Origin: an uncultured Veillonella sp.
GTDB taxonomy: Bacteria; Bacillota; Negativicutes; Veillonellales; Veillonellaceae
DNA length: 58,698 bases
Direction: 5' to 3'
NCBI GenBank assembly: GCA_902478055.1
Contig: CABSJL010000007.1
Coordinates: 1 to 58,698 of the forward strand
The notes under the pieces are model-generated. The model saw only the letters and a program-made list of their open reading frames with translations, ran no database searches and was not told the DNA's origin. Position numbers and translations under genes: made by a program. Numbering within the stretch: the stretch's first letter is position 1; each line of letters begins with the position of its first letter. Below, piece after piece: positions 26,411-34,111 of the stretch.

Positions 26411-27538
26411 CTATTTTGTAGCTTTTAATTGTTCTTTTGAAAGCAATTTAGCATTAACCTTTGCACCGTTTTTAACCTTAGTTAAGCCATCAACGATGAT
26501 TGTGTCTCCAGGCGCTAAACCGGCTTTAATAATTGTATCGCTACCACTTGTACCGCCAACTTCAACACTTTTTTGTTCTACTACACCATCAGCATTTACA
26601 ACAAAGATAAAGTTTTTATCCATGATTTGAAGAATAGCGCGACTAGGAACAAGAATAGCATTTTTAATTTTTTGACCAGGAGAAATTACTGTAGCAAACA
26701 TATTTGGCAACAACAAATGATCAGGATTTGGGAAAGATGCTTTCAACACAAGCTTACCTGTTGATTGATCAAGACTTTTTGCGGCTTGAACAATAGAACC
26801 CGGTTGATTATACGTTTCACCATCAGCAAGTTTTAACTGAATATTTGGACCATTGGAATCATCGCCAGTTGGATTTTTCATGAAGTCAAGATATTCTTGC
26901 TCTGTCATACTAAATTCAACAAAGATAGGATCGATAGAATCAATAGTTACTAATGTTGTAGAACCTGCTTGTACAAATGTACCCATATCGATATCATCCA
27001 TACGTAATGTACCAGAATACGGTGCATATACCATTGTATCGCCATAGTTATCTTGAGCAATTTTTACGGATGCTTGGTATGCTTCATAAGCTGCCTTAGC
27101 TTGTTCTACAGTACTGCGTTGTGTATCTACACGTTGTTGCGCAATAGCATCTTGTTGAGCTAATGTTTCATAACGATTAAGGTCTACTTCAGCATTTTTA
27201 TAGTTTGCATTAGCTTGAGCAGCTTGTGCTTCTGCATTGGCAAGAGTAGCTTCGTATTGACGAGAATCGATACGATATAATGGCTGGCCAGCTACAACTT
27301 GTTCCCCACCTTTAACATATTTTTCAACTACGTAACCAGTTACACGAGCATGTACAGCTACAGAGTTTTCTGCAACTACTGTACCAGCATAGGTTTGGTT
27401 TACCTGTGCATCACTTGCAGTAATTTTGTATGCATTGACACTCACGTCGCCTGCTTGCTGTTGATTACTGCCACAACCAGCAACCATTACAGCGGATACA
27501 ACGAGAGCCGCTAACATACGGGAATAACGGAACTTCAT
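26411..27538 (-). CDS. RND periplasmic adaptor lipoprotein (AcrA family)
   Basis: A 375-residue membrane-fusion protein. The N terminus is a lipoprotein signal: basic MKFRYSR, a hydrophobic stretch and the lipobox VAGC with Cys22. The split lipoyl domain lies at about 60-95 and 155-195 (VHARVTGYVVEKYVKGGEQV and VYAPYSGTLRMDDIDMG), and the hairpin between them is alanine/glutamine-rich coiled coil (about 95-155). Beta-barrel and membrane-proximal domains follow. A lipid-anchored adaptor implies a diderm envelope. It heads the operon with the AcrB-type pump and has its own promoter at 27603-27631. Confidence 0.95.
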   Translation of the reverse strand: MKFRYSRMLAALVVSAVMVAGCGSNQQQAGDVSVNAYKITASDAQVNQTYAGTVVAENSVAVHARVTGYVVEKYVKGGEQVVAGQPLYRIDSRQYEATLANAEAQAAQANANYKNAEVDLNRYETLAQQDAIAQQRVDTQRSTVEQAKAAYEAYQASVKIAQDNYGDTMVYAPYSGTLRMDDIDMGTFVQAGSTTLVTIDSIDPIFVEFSMTEQEYLDFMKNPTGDDSNGPNIQLKLADGETYNQPGSIVQAAKSLDQSTGKLVLKASFPNPDHLLLPNMFATVISPGQKIKNAILVPSRAILQIMDKNFIFVVNADGVVEQKSVEVGGTSGSDTIIKAGLAPGDTIIVDGLTKVKNGAKVNAKLLSKEQLKATK

Positions 27539-27602
27539 TATCTGTACTCCTTTACACGAAACTATTCATCTATGTGTCATAATTACATAAATATCTTTAT
27601 AT

Positions 27603-27631
27603 ATTTTACAGGATTCTATAGACAAAGTCAA
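27603..27631 (-). promoter_or_regulatory. promoter of the RND pump operon
   Basis: The -35 TTGACT (27631-27626) and -10 TAAAAT (27608-27603) are separated by 17 bases, about 65 bases upstream of the adaptor start codon. Confidence 0.65.
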
Positions 27632-27691
27632 TTTTTTCGATACCCTTCCACCTTTATAAAACATAGATAAAATCTATATAAATTCATATTC

Positions 27692-27703
27692 ATTGTGCAC
27701 AAT
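27692..27703. promoter_or_regulatory. 12-bp perfect palindrome upstream of the RND promoter
   Basis: The sequence attgtgcacaat is its own reverse complement and lies about 60 bases upstream of the pump -35 box. A related half-symmetric sequence, ttgtgtacactt, occurs at 27738-27749. These may be regulator sites; no regulator gene is adjacent. Confidence 0.35.
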
Positions 27704-27840
27704 CAAAACGATAAAAATTATTGACATTTTAGATTCTTTGTGTACACTTTTTTCTAATTAAATATCTGTACTCCGTGGGGAAATCATGGGGAAACTTCAA
27801 GCGAACAAATGCGTATTTAAGCGATCATATACGAACACTA

Positions 27841-27902
27841 AAAAAAGCTAGAAGATTAGGTAACTACAGGTTTTATCCAGTAAATACGTATCTTCTAGCT
27901 TT
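27841..27902 (-). terminator. terminator of ssrA
   Basis: Arms of 13 perfect base pairs (27844-27856 and 27890-27902) enclose a 33-base loop, just after the tmRNA 3' end. A run of six U residues on the minus strand (27846-27841) follows. Confidence 0.85.
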
Positions 27903-27913
27903 AGCTTGAATAT

Positions 27914-28255
27914 TGGTGGAGATGAGGGGAGTCGAACCCCTGTCCAAAAGTGTTGCCATATAGACTTCTCCGAGCACAGTCTATGATTGAGATCTCAGGT
28001 TGCTACCGCTCACAGACAAGCTACACAACCCCAGTTCATGTTGTCTCGCCTAATTCATATGAACAACTGAATTAAGCCAGCCTACGATTTGACGTCCATT
28101 CACACTTGGTAGGCACAAGTATGAGGGACGTAGCTTATGCAGCTAATGCAAAATTTTCTTCTGCGTTTAAATGTTTTCCCACCGTTTAACGGCCTCATGG
28201 AACGCCGACTCGCTATCTATACCACACGCACCCCTGTCGAAACCTTTACATCCCC
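27914..28255 (-). ncRNA. ssrA: transfer-messenger RNA (tmRNA), tag AEENFALAA
   Basis: tmRNA rescues stalled ribosomes and tags the nascent protein for proteolysis. The 3' end has an encoded CCA (27916-27914), a T-arm with GGTTCGAACC-type pairing (GGGGTTCGACTCCCC) and an acceptor stem in which 5' GGGGATG (28255-28249) pairs with 3' CATCTCC with one G-U pair. The tag reading frame runs from 28164 to 28135: GCA resume codon, then AEENFALAA and a TAA stop. A consensus promoter lies upstream and a strong terminator downstream. Its partner smpB is about 2.7 kb upstream on the same strand, separated by the biotin genes. Confidence 0.97.
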
Positions 28256-28271
28256 GTGCGTCGGTCTCATA

Positions 28272-28300
28272 ATTATAAGCCTATTTAGTATTACTGTCAA
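28272..28300 (-). promoter_or_regulatory. ssrA promoter
   Basis: A full consensus promoter: -35 TTGACA (28300-28295), a 17-base spacer and -10 TATAAT (28277-28272). It starts transcription about ten bases before the mature tmRNA 5' end, consistent with trimming by RNase P. Confidence 0.85.
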
Positions 28301-28426
28301 TTATATGAAACCTTCACTAATTCGGTATATTCAGTACTCTTAGCATTCTCAACTTATCTAAATTTGACAACTTTACCAATCCAAGGATTCTTTTATCACT
28401 GTCTTTAGTGGATATATTATCTATTA

Positions 28427-29587
28427 TCATGATTCTAACTGTTTCATAGCATTATGCAGTGATTGGCACACATAATCTATTTGTTCTTTATTATGCGCTG
28501 CAGTCACCGTTAGTCTAATTCTACTTTCACCAATAGGTACTGTAGGCGGACGAATAGCGGTGCCTATAATGCCAGCCTCATATAGATACTCAGATACTGC
28601 AAGTGTATCTTCATTACTTCCGATAAGTATTGGGAAAATTGGTGTTTCATTGGTAGCATCAATTCCTATGGAAATCAATTGGTCTGCCATATAATTTACA
28701 TTTTCATGTAAACGCCGTAAAACGGATACATCTGATTCAAGAACATGTAGTGCAGCTAAGGCCGCCCCTATATCAGCAGGAGATAATGCGGTAGAGAATA
28801 TAAAACTGCGGCTCGTATTAACGAGATAATCTATGATTGTGCTATTTGCAGCTACATAGCCACCAACAGAGCCTAAAGATTTACTCAATGTACCAAGTTG
28901 TATGTCTACTTCTTTTTCAAGTCCAAAATAGGCCGCTGTACCATGACCATTACCAATAGTTCCAGTTGCATGAGCATCGTCAACCATAAGTAATGTATTA
29001 TAGTCGCGGCTTAATTCATACAGTTTATCTAGTGGTGCAATATCCCCATCCATACTAAATACGCCATCTGTGACAATTAGCTTTCGAGTGTTTCGATCTA
29101 CCTGTTTTAACAGATACTTTAACTCGTCTATATCACAGTGGCTATATGTTTTTACAGTACCTCGACTTAATCTACAACCATCAATAATACTAGCATGATT
29201 AAGAGCATCACTAAAAATAATAGTATTCTTATCAGCTATAGCAGAAATAGTTCCTACATTGGCCATATAACCCGTATTAAATACAAGGGCTTTTTCAGTA
29301 TTCTTAAATTTTGATAATTCGTTTTCTAGATCTGTAAATAATGGAAACGTACCAGATACAAGGCGCGATCCACCAGATCCAGTTCCATATTGTTGAGTCC
29401 CTTTCAGGGCCCCTTCTATTACACGAGGATCAAAAGTTAAGCCCAAATAATTATTTGAAGCCATCATTAAATATTCTTTATCATCTCGTTTTACTCGTAC
29501 TGCATCAATAGGACAGTATTCTCTTAAGGTTCGTAAATTATGATTCTGTACCTTAGCATCTAATTGTTCTTTAAAATATTCGTACAT
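28427..29587 (-). CDS. bioF: 8-amino-7-oxononanoate synthase (or related alpha-oxoamine synthase)
   Basis: A 386-residue PLP enzyme that condenses pimeloyl-CoA with alanine in biotin synthesis. Family motifs are NNYLGLTFDPRV, GTGSGGSRLVSGT, the histidine in FSDALNHASIIDG, VDDAHATGT and the PLP lysine in GTLSKSLGSVGGY (about residue 238). Relatives include glycine C-acetyltransferase (Kbl); the adjacent bioW makes the pimeloyl-CoA substrate and so favours BioF. The ATG at 29587 has GGAGA and lies one base after the bioW stop; the longer frame to 29632 is not needed. No bioA, bioD or bioB is visible here. Confidence 0.88.
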   Translation of the reverse strand: MYEYFKEQLDAKVQNHNLRTLREYCPIDAVRVKRDDKEYLMMASNNYLGLTFDPRVIEGALKGTQQYGTGSGGSRLVSGTFPLFTDLENELSKFKNTEKALVFNTGYMANVGTISAIADKNTIIFSDALNHASIIDGCRLSRGTVKTYSHCDIDELKYLLKQVDRNTRKLIVTDGVFSMDGDIAPLDKLYELSRDYNTLLMVDDAHATGTIGNGHGTAAYFGLEKEVDIQLGTLSKSLGSVGGYVAANSTIIDYLVNTSRSFIFSTALSPADIGAALAALHVLESDVSVLRRLHENVNYMADQLISIGIDATNETPIFPILIGSNEDTLAVSEYLYEAGIIGTAIRPPTVPIGESRIRLTVTAAHNKEQIDYVCQSLHNAMKQLES

Positions 29588-29588
29588 T

Positions 29589-30320
29589 CTATCTCCGTTG
29601 AACAAGTACTGGAGCACGCTCCAAATACTCAATTACACTTTCACTATCTATATCAGACCGTACAAAGAAAACACGGCCCCCTATATTTGAACCCAATTCT
29701 TTCATATTAGGAATTCGATGGTATACACCATTGCAAGCAACATAACCTACTGTATAGTCTGGATCATCAGACCAGCATAATTCTCCCACAACACCCTCTG
29801 CGGATTGCACCTTAGAGGCCAATACTAAGGCCTCTCTCATATGTTCATTATCGCCTAATGCATAAGAGTCAAAGGAGTCCATATGACTCACACGTACACC
29901 GCGATTGCCTTCATCTAAGCGTTCACCCGAAATAGCATCCACTAACATAGCGCCGCGCATGGATCTATCTAAATTTTTTAACATACCGATAGCTTTTCTA
30001 ACAGCAGTTTCAGTAATAGTGGTACCTTGTAAAAGTTCCGTTGCCAATTGATGGGATTCAGGAATGCTACCAGTTTTATGTTCCTCTACCCTTAGACAGT
30101 CTATATAGGAAATCTTCTCCTGTGGAATTAAATCTACTGTAATATTTATAAAATCAGCAGTTCCTTTGCTGTGATGCAGTGCACGTTCAGCTAAGGATTG
30201 TGCTATAGCTCCAACTTCCTCTAATTTTACGATACGCTCTGCACCAGAAATATGGTGGCCCCCTTTTTCATGGGGACCACCTTGTGCTGCACGCATGCGT
30301 ACACTATATAATTCACTCAT
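29589..30320 (-). CDS. bioW: 6-carboxyhexanoate-CoA ligase (pimeloyl-CoA synthetase)
   Basis: A 243-residue enzyme that activates pimelate to pimeloyl-CoA with ATP. The N terminus carries the BioW signature, YSVRMRAAQGG followed by HEKGGHHISGAERIV (about residues 18-32). Other family stretches are AGMLKN-like IGMLKNLDRSMRGAMLVD and GVRVSHMD. It lies between the S-component-like membrane gene (1-base overlap) and bioF (1-base gap), so the three are coupled. A BirA-like operator precedes the set. Because pimelate must come from outside or from another pathway, the membrane partner may import it. Confidence 0.93.
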   Translation of the reverse strand: MSELYSVRMRAAQGGPHEKGGHHISGAERIVKLEEVGAIAQSLAERALHHSKGTADFINITVDLIPQEKISYIDCLRVEEHKTGSIPESHQLATELLQGTTITETAVRKAIGMLKNLDRSMRGAMLVDAISGERLDEGNRGVRVSHMDSFDSYALGDNEHMREALVLASKVQSAEGVVGELCWSDDPDYTVGYVACNGVYHRIPNMKELGSNIGGRVFFVRSDIDSESVIEYLERAPVLVQRR

Positions 30321-30820
30321 TATGATACCTTGCCTTTTATTACGTTATTTTGATGTGCTTGACTATGAATTTTACGGAATACCTTTACAAATACAGGAGC
30401 CATAATAACCGTGAAAATCATGCCAGGCACTGCTAAGGCAACCATAGGTAATGCGGCTTTACCAATATATACGGACAAGGTTAACCGCGCTAAGGCAGAT
30501 GCAATTGGGCCTGAAATCATAATACCGATCAAGTGATTATGGCACATCCAAAGGATTAGACCTACAATGAGGCGGAATTGCATAGCAATCATAACATTTA
30601 AAATAGTTTGAGTACCTAGTGCTAGGCCAATTAAGCTAGATAGACATCCACTAATAATATACTTCTTAAATCCGAATACGGCACATATTGCTACCGCCAA
30701 CGGGGCCGATAATTGAAATTCTATACCTGGAATAACATTAGGTATTTTAATAGCCCCTAATACAGTAATCATAGCCGTTAAAATAGCGACCTCAGTAATG
30801 TACCGAATGTTCTGATTCAT
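30320..30820 (-). CDS. ECF-type S-component-like membrane protein, biotin-pathway linked
   Basis: A 166-residue membrane protein with five or six helices. The N terminus (ITEVAILTAMITVLGAIKIPNVIPGIEFQLSAPLAVAICAVFGF) resembles substrate-binding S components of energy-coupling-factor transporters, which take up vitamins or precursors. It is not a clear BioY by sequence as I read it. The context is strong: it is the first gene of a three-gene unit with bioW and bioF, behind a promoter overlapped by a BirA-like site. Import of pimelate, biotin or a related precursor is therefore a reasonable inference. Ribosome site GGAG precedes the ATG by seven bases. Confidence 0.65.
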   Translation of the reverse strand: MNQNIRYITEVAILTAMITVLGAIKIPNVIPGIEFQLSAPLAVAICAVFGFKKYIISGCLSSLIGLALGTQTILNVMIAMQFRLIVGLILWMCHNHLIGIMISGPIASALARLTLSVYIGKAALPMVALAVPGMIFTVIMAPVFVKVFRKIHSQAHQNNVIKGKVS

Positions 30821-30843
30821 GATGTTTCTCCTCTACTTAGAAA

Positions 30844-30876
30844 ATGTCAACCACAAACACGACTCTTTGTTTACAT
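30844..30876 (-). promoter_or_regulatory. BirA-like operator
   Basis: The halves ATGTAAACA (30876-30868) and GGTTGACAT (30852-30844) form an interrupted inverted repeat with a 15-base spacer. This resembles the known BirA site pattern TTGTAAACC-N15/16-GGTTTACAA (seven of nine matches per half against the E. coli site). It overlaps the -10 box and start point, the position expected for repression by biotin-bound BirA. Confidence 0.6.
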
Positions 30877-30903
30877 TATAAATTCAATATACATATTTAT
30901 CAA
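30875..30903 (-). promoter_or_regulatory. promoter of the bioW-bioF unit
   Basis: The -35 TTGATA (30903-30898) and -10 TATAAT (30880-30875) are 17 bases apart. The predicted start point is near 30868, inside the BirA-like operator. Confidence 0.7.
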
Positions 30904-30936
30904 CTAAAAATACAGAATAAGTTGACAAATATCACA

Positions 30937-30967
30937 AAAAAATCGAGTCATTATGACTCGATCTTTT
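30937..30967 (-). terminator. terminator after smpB
   Basis: A 9-bp perfect stem (atcgagtca at 30942-30950, tgactcgat at 30954-30962) with a 3-base loop is followed on the minus strand by a run of seven U residues. Confidence 0.88.
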
Positions 30968-30971
30968 TATT

Positions 30972-31442
30972 TTAATATTTTTGTTGTTCTTTAAGTCTCT
31001 TAGCAATATCTCGCTTAGCATCGCGTTCTGCCATATCTTGACGCTTATCATACAGCTTTTTACCAGTTACAAGACCAACGGTTACCTTTACATAACCATG
31101 ACTAAAATGGAAATTAAGCGGCACTAAAGAGAATCCTTTCTCCTTAACCTGAGCATGCAGTTTATTGATTTCAGATTTATGCATCAACAATTTGCGAGTT
31201 CGTTCAGGTTCATGATTAAAGCGGTTCCCCTGTTCGTATGGACTTATGTGAACGCCATACAATAAGAGCTCACCTTTATCAATGCGACAAAAGCTATCTT
31301 TTAGGTTCAGCTTACCTTGACGTATGGATTTAATTTCAGTACCTGTCAAAGCAATACCAGCTTCATAGGTTTCATGAATATTAAAATCATGACGCGCCTT
31401 ACGATTATCCGCAATAAGAGATGGACTAGATTGTTTCGCCAT
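30972..31442 (-). CDS. smpB: SsrA-binding protein SmpB
   Basis: A 156-residue partner of tmRNA in ribosome rescue. It has the typical core: NRKARHDFNIHETYEAGIALTGTEIKSIRQGKLNLKDSF in the OB-fold part, then HMSPYEQGNRFNHEPERTRKLL-like ISPYEQGNRF, and the basic C-terminal tail (KKLYDKRQDMAERDAKRDIAKRLKEQ) that enters the decoding centre. It begins nine bases after the rnr stop, as expected for the secG-rnr-smpB series. Confidence 0.96.
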   Translation of the reverse strand: MAKQSSPSLIADNRKARHDFNIHETYEAGIALTGTEIKSIRQGKLNLKDSFCRIDKGELLLYGVHISPYEQGNRFNHEPERTRKLLMHKSEINKLHAQVKEKGFSLVPLNFHFSHGYVKVTVGLVTGKKLYDKRQDMAERDAKRDIAKRLKEQQKY

Positions 31443-31450
31443 ATATACCT

Positions 31451-33814
31451 CTATCGTCTACGTTTACTTTTAGATTTCTTAGATTGATTACGCTTCGATG
31501 TTTTATTAGATTTCTTACGACTTGATTTACTCTTACTAGATTTTTTACTGAAAGTATCATATCTAGAATGGCTAGATTTATTTCTATCCCGTCGTGAAAA
31601 TTTTTTACTAGATTTGCCCGAAGATTTACGACCTTTACGACTACCAAAGCTATCTCGACTACTTGCATAGTCAGAACCACTGCGCAATTGTTCTTGAATA
31701 GCCATTAGATTATTAACTTCACCTAGTACAAAGTCGATTTGTTTCTTTTCTACATCAGCTTTCACTAATGTAACCGTTACCTTTTCACCTAAGTGATAGG
31801 TTTTACCGGATCTCTTACCTACGAGCACAAAATGTTCTTCATCGAAGAAATAATAATCATCGTTCATCATGCTCATATGCACGAGACCATCGATACCATT
31901 TTCTAACTCTACAAACATCCCAAAGGACGTAATGCTAGAAATTGTTCCTTCAAAGACTTCTCCTACAAATGGAACCATATATTGCGTCTTTTTGAGATCT
32001 ACTGTATCTCGTTCGGCCTCAGTGGCAACTTGTTCTTGTATAGAAGAATGTTCTACAGCCCCCACTAAGAAGGTTTCATCTACATCGCGTTTAGAATAGC
32101 CATTTTCCCAATGCATATCCGCTTTTAAAAGACGGTGAACCATTAAGTCTGGATATCGTCTAATAGGAGATGTGAAATGCGTATAACATGTGGATGCCAA
32201 ACCAAAATGGCCCACATTGTTGGTACTATATTTAGCTTGCTGCATAGAGCGCAAGGTCATAATTTGAGCTACTTGCTCAATATCTTGCCCTTTTACTACA
32301 TCTAAGATCTTTTGGAAATCTCGTGGTGTTACACCATCAGTACTAAGTACTAAGTTTTGACCTAAATAATTAAGCACCTTTTGGAATAAATCTAGTTTTT
32401 CTTCACTAGGATTCTCATGAATACGATATACCGATGTACGGTGTGTATGCTCTAAATGTGTAGCCACTGTTTCATTGGCAATGAGCATACATTCTTCGAT
32501 AAGTCGTTCCGCCATGGTACGATCTCGTTTTACGATGCGCAAAGGTGTCCCATCATGATCAAGTAATACCTTGTACTCAGGAAAATCAAAGTCCAATGCA
32601 CCTCTACGACGACGCATTGCATTAAGAATTTTAGAGATTTCTGCTAAATCGCGAAGCATAGGCATAAAGTCTTGTAAATCATCAGGAATAATATTTTCCT
32701 CTAAGGCCTTATAGACCTCTTTATAGCTACAACGACGACCTACGTGAATAATAGAAGGTCGAATGCGATAATTTACAACCTTACCAGTATGATCAATTTC
32801 CATCATACACGTCATAGCGTAACGATCTTCATGAGCATTTAAACTACAAATGCCATTAGACAAAACCTCAGGTAGCATCGGTACTACTCTGTCAACTAAA
32901 TATACAGATGTACCACGTTTGTAAGCCTCATTATCAATAGGTTGCCCAGATGTTACATAATGACTAACATCTGCAATATGTACGCCTAATTCATAATTAC
33001 CATTTGGCAATTTACGACCACTCACAGCATCGTCTAAATCCTTTGCGTCTTCCCCATCGATAGTAACCATTTGTATATCACGAAGATTCCAACGAGCAGG
33101 ATCGTCATGAATGACGGTATCAATTTTTTTGCTAGCTTTAATAACATCGTCTGGAAAATTAAATGGAATCTTATGATTCGCCATGATGCAGTTAATATCG
33201 AGGCCTACATCGCCTTTATAGCCAAGAATTTCCGTAATAATACCTTCTGGCTTTTTATCCCCTTCCGGCCATTTTGTAATTTCGACTAGTACCTTTGCGC
33301 CACTACGAGCATCTAATGTATTTTTTAAGTCTACAAAGATATCAGTCCCTATGCGCTCATCATCAGGGATAACAAAGCCAAAGTGTTGTTGTCGATCATA
33401 GGTACCTACTACAGTTTCATTAGCTCGTTCAATAACATCTACGATAATGCCTTCTCGTTTATGCTTTGTATAGTTAGACGGTACAACGCGAACTCGAACC
33501 TTATCATTGTGCATAGCAGTCCCTTTATTTTGTTCTGCTACATATATATCTTCATCATCCGGCATAATCACAAAGCCATACGACTTACGATAGCCCTTAT
33601 AAATACCTTCATATTCTTCATGTTGTTGTTCTGCATATTGATATACATCAGGTCGAGAAGATGTTAGCACCCCTTCTCGAGCAAGCATTTTTGCTGAACG
33701 AATAAACATCTCAAGATCCTTACCACCACGGATGTGATTATCCATAGCAGCATCTTCAATATGATATGCATGTGGTTGTATAGATTTATAAAAGTCTAAT
33801 ACTTTCTTCTTCAA
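31451..33814 (-). CDS. rnr: ribonuclease R
   Basis: A 3'-5' exoribonuclease of the RNB family, 787 residues. Domains: N-terminal winged helix (1-60), cold-shock domains (about 70-220), RNB catalytic domain (about 245-575) with the metal-binding aspartates in TIDGEDAKDLDDAV and the motif FTSPIRRYPDLMVHR, an S1 domain (about 620-705), and a long Lys/Ser/Arg-rich tail (about 715-787). The start is a TTG at 33814 with a strong GGAGGTG site five bases upstream. It is cotranscribed with smpB; RNase R is known to degrade tagged, stalled mRNAs with SmpB-tmRNA. Confidence 0.96.
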   Translation of the reverse strand: MKKKVLDFYKSIQPHAYHIEDAAMDNHIRGGKDLEMFIRSAKMLAREGVLTSSRPDVYQYAEQQHEEYEGIYKGYRKSYGFVIMPDDEDIYVAEQNKGTAMHNDKVRVRVVPSNYTKHKREGIIVDVIERANETVVGTYDRQQHFGFVIPDDERIGTDIFVDLKNTLDARSGAKVLVEITKWPEGDKKPEGIITEILGYKGDVGLDINCIMANHKIPFNFPDDVIKASKKIDTVIHDDPARWNLRDIQMVTIDGEDAKDLDDAVSGRKLPNGNYELGVHIADVSHYVTSGQPIDNEAYKRGTSVYLVDRVVPMLPEVLSNGICSLNAHEDRYAMTCMMEIDHTGKVVNYRIRPSIIHVGRRCSYKEVYKALEENIIPDDLQDFMPMLRDLAEISKILNAMRRRRGALDFDFPEYKVLLDHDGTPLRIVKRDRTMAERLIEECMLIANETVATHLEHTHRTSVYRIHENPSEEKLDLFQKVLNYLGQNLVLSTDGVTPRDFQKILDVVKGQDIEQVAQIMTLRSMQQAKYSTNNVGHFGLASTCYTHFTSPIRRYPDLMVHRLLKADMHWENGYSKRDVDETFLVGAVEHSSIQEQVATEAERDTVDLKKTQYMVPFVGEVFEGTISSITSFGMFVELENGIDGLVHMSMMNDDYYFFDEEHFVLVGKRSGKTYHLGEKVTVTLVKADVEKKQIDFVLGEVNNLMAIQEQLRSGSDYASSRDSFGSRKGRKSSGKSSKKFSRRDRNKSSHSRYDTFSKKSSKSKSSRKKSNKTSKRNQSKKSKSKRRR

Positions 33815-33832
33815 ATCTTCACCTCCTTATTC

Positions 33833-33864
33833 TGAAAAAAGAAAAAGCCTGCAAAGCAGGCTTT
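33833..33864 (-). terminator. terminator between secG and rnr
   Basis: A 9-bp perfect stem (aaagcctgc at 33844-33852, gcaggcttt at 33856-33864) with a 3-base loop is followed on the minus strand by TTCTTTTTT. It lies just after secG and before the rnr start, so it may reduce or end readthrough into rnr. Confidence 0.85.
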
Positions 33865-33869
33865 CATCA

Positions 33870-34106
33870 TTAGAATTGATTAATCATTGCCCCTAACACT
33901 AAGCTCAACACAGCAAAGATAATCCCCAATATAATCGTACATTTAGATAAGAAAGCATCTAAACCGCGTTGCTTACCACCAAAAGAAGAGTCTGCCGCAC
34001 CAGAAACAGCACCGCCCATGCCTGCGTTTTTGCTATTCTGTGCAACAACTACTACGATTAATAAGATAGATACGATAACTTCTACAATCATTAAGAAATT
34101 TGTCAC
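33870..34106 (-). CDS. secG: preprotein translocase subunit SecG
   Basis: A 78-residue two-helix subunit of the SecYEG channel. The sequence LMIVEVIVSILLIVVVVAQNSKNAGMGGAVSG followed by FGGKQRGLDAFLSKCTII is the family pattern, with helices at about 3-22 and 50-75. A GTG at 34106 is preferred as the start because AGGAAGG lies nine bases upstream. The in-frame ATG at 34115 is directly adjacent to that site and would overlap sigH by four bases. Here secG directly follows sigH. Confidence 0.93.
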   Translation of the reverse strand: MTNFLMIVEVIVSILLIVVVVAQNSKNAGMGGAVSGAADSSFGGKQRGLDAFLSKCTIILGIIFAVLSLVLGAMINQF

Positions 34107-34111
34107 GACTG

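Noticed and set aside
23220..26630. Several long plus-strand open frames opposite the RND pump and adaptor genes
   Set aside because: They mirror well-conserved RND coding sequence, have no family resemblance, and are poor in coding features.
27786..27851. Plus-strand mini open frame starting ATGGGGAAACTTC with a TTGACA upstream
   Set aside because: Only 21 codons, no clear ribosome site, and it runs into the ssrA terminator.
28137..28343. Plus-strand open frame over the tmRNA gene
   Set aside because: It is the complement of tmRNA structure, including the tag frame and pseudoknot region.
30320..30820. Naming the S-component-like gene bioY
   Set aside because: Topology and context fit, but the BioY sequence signature was not recognised, so only a general call is made.
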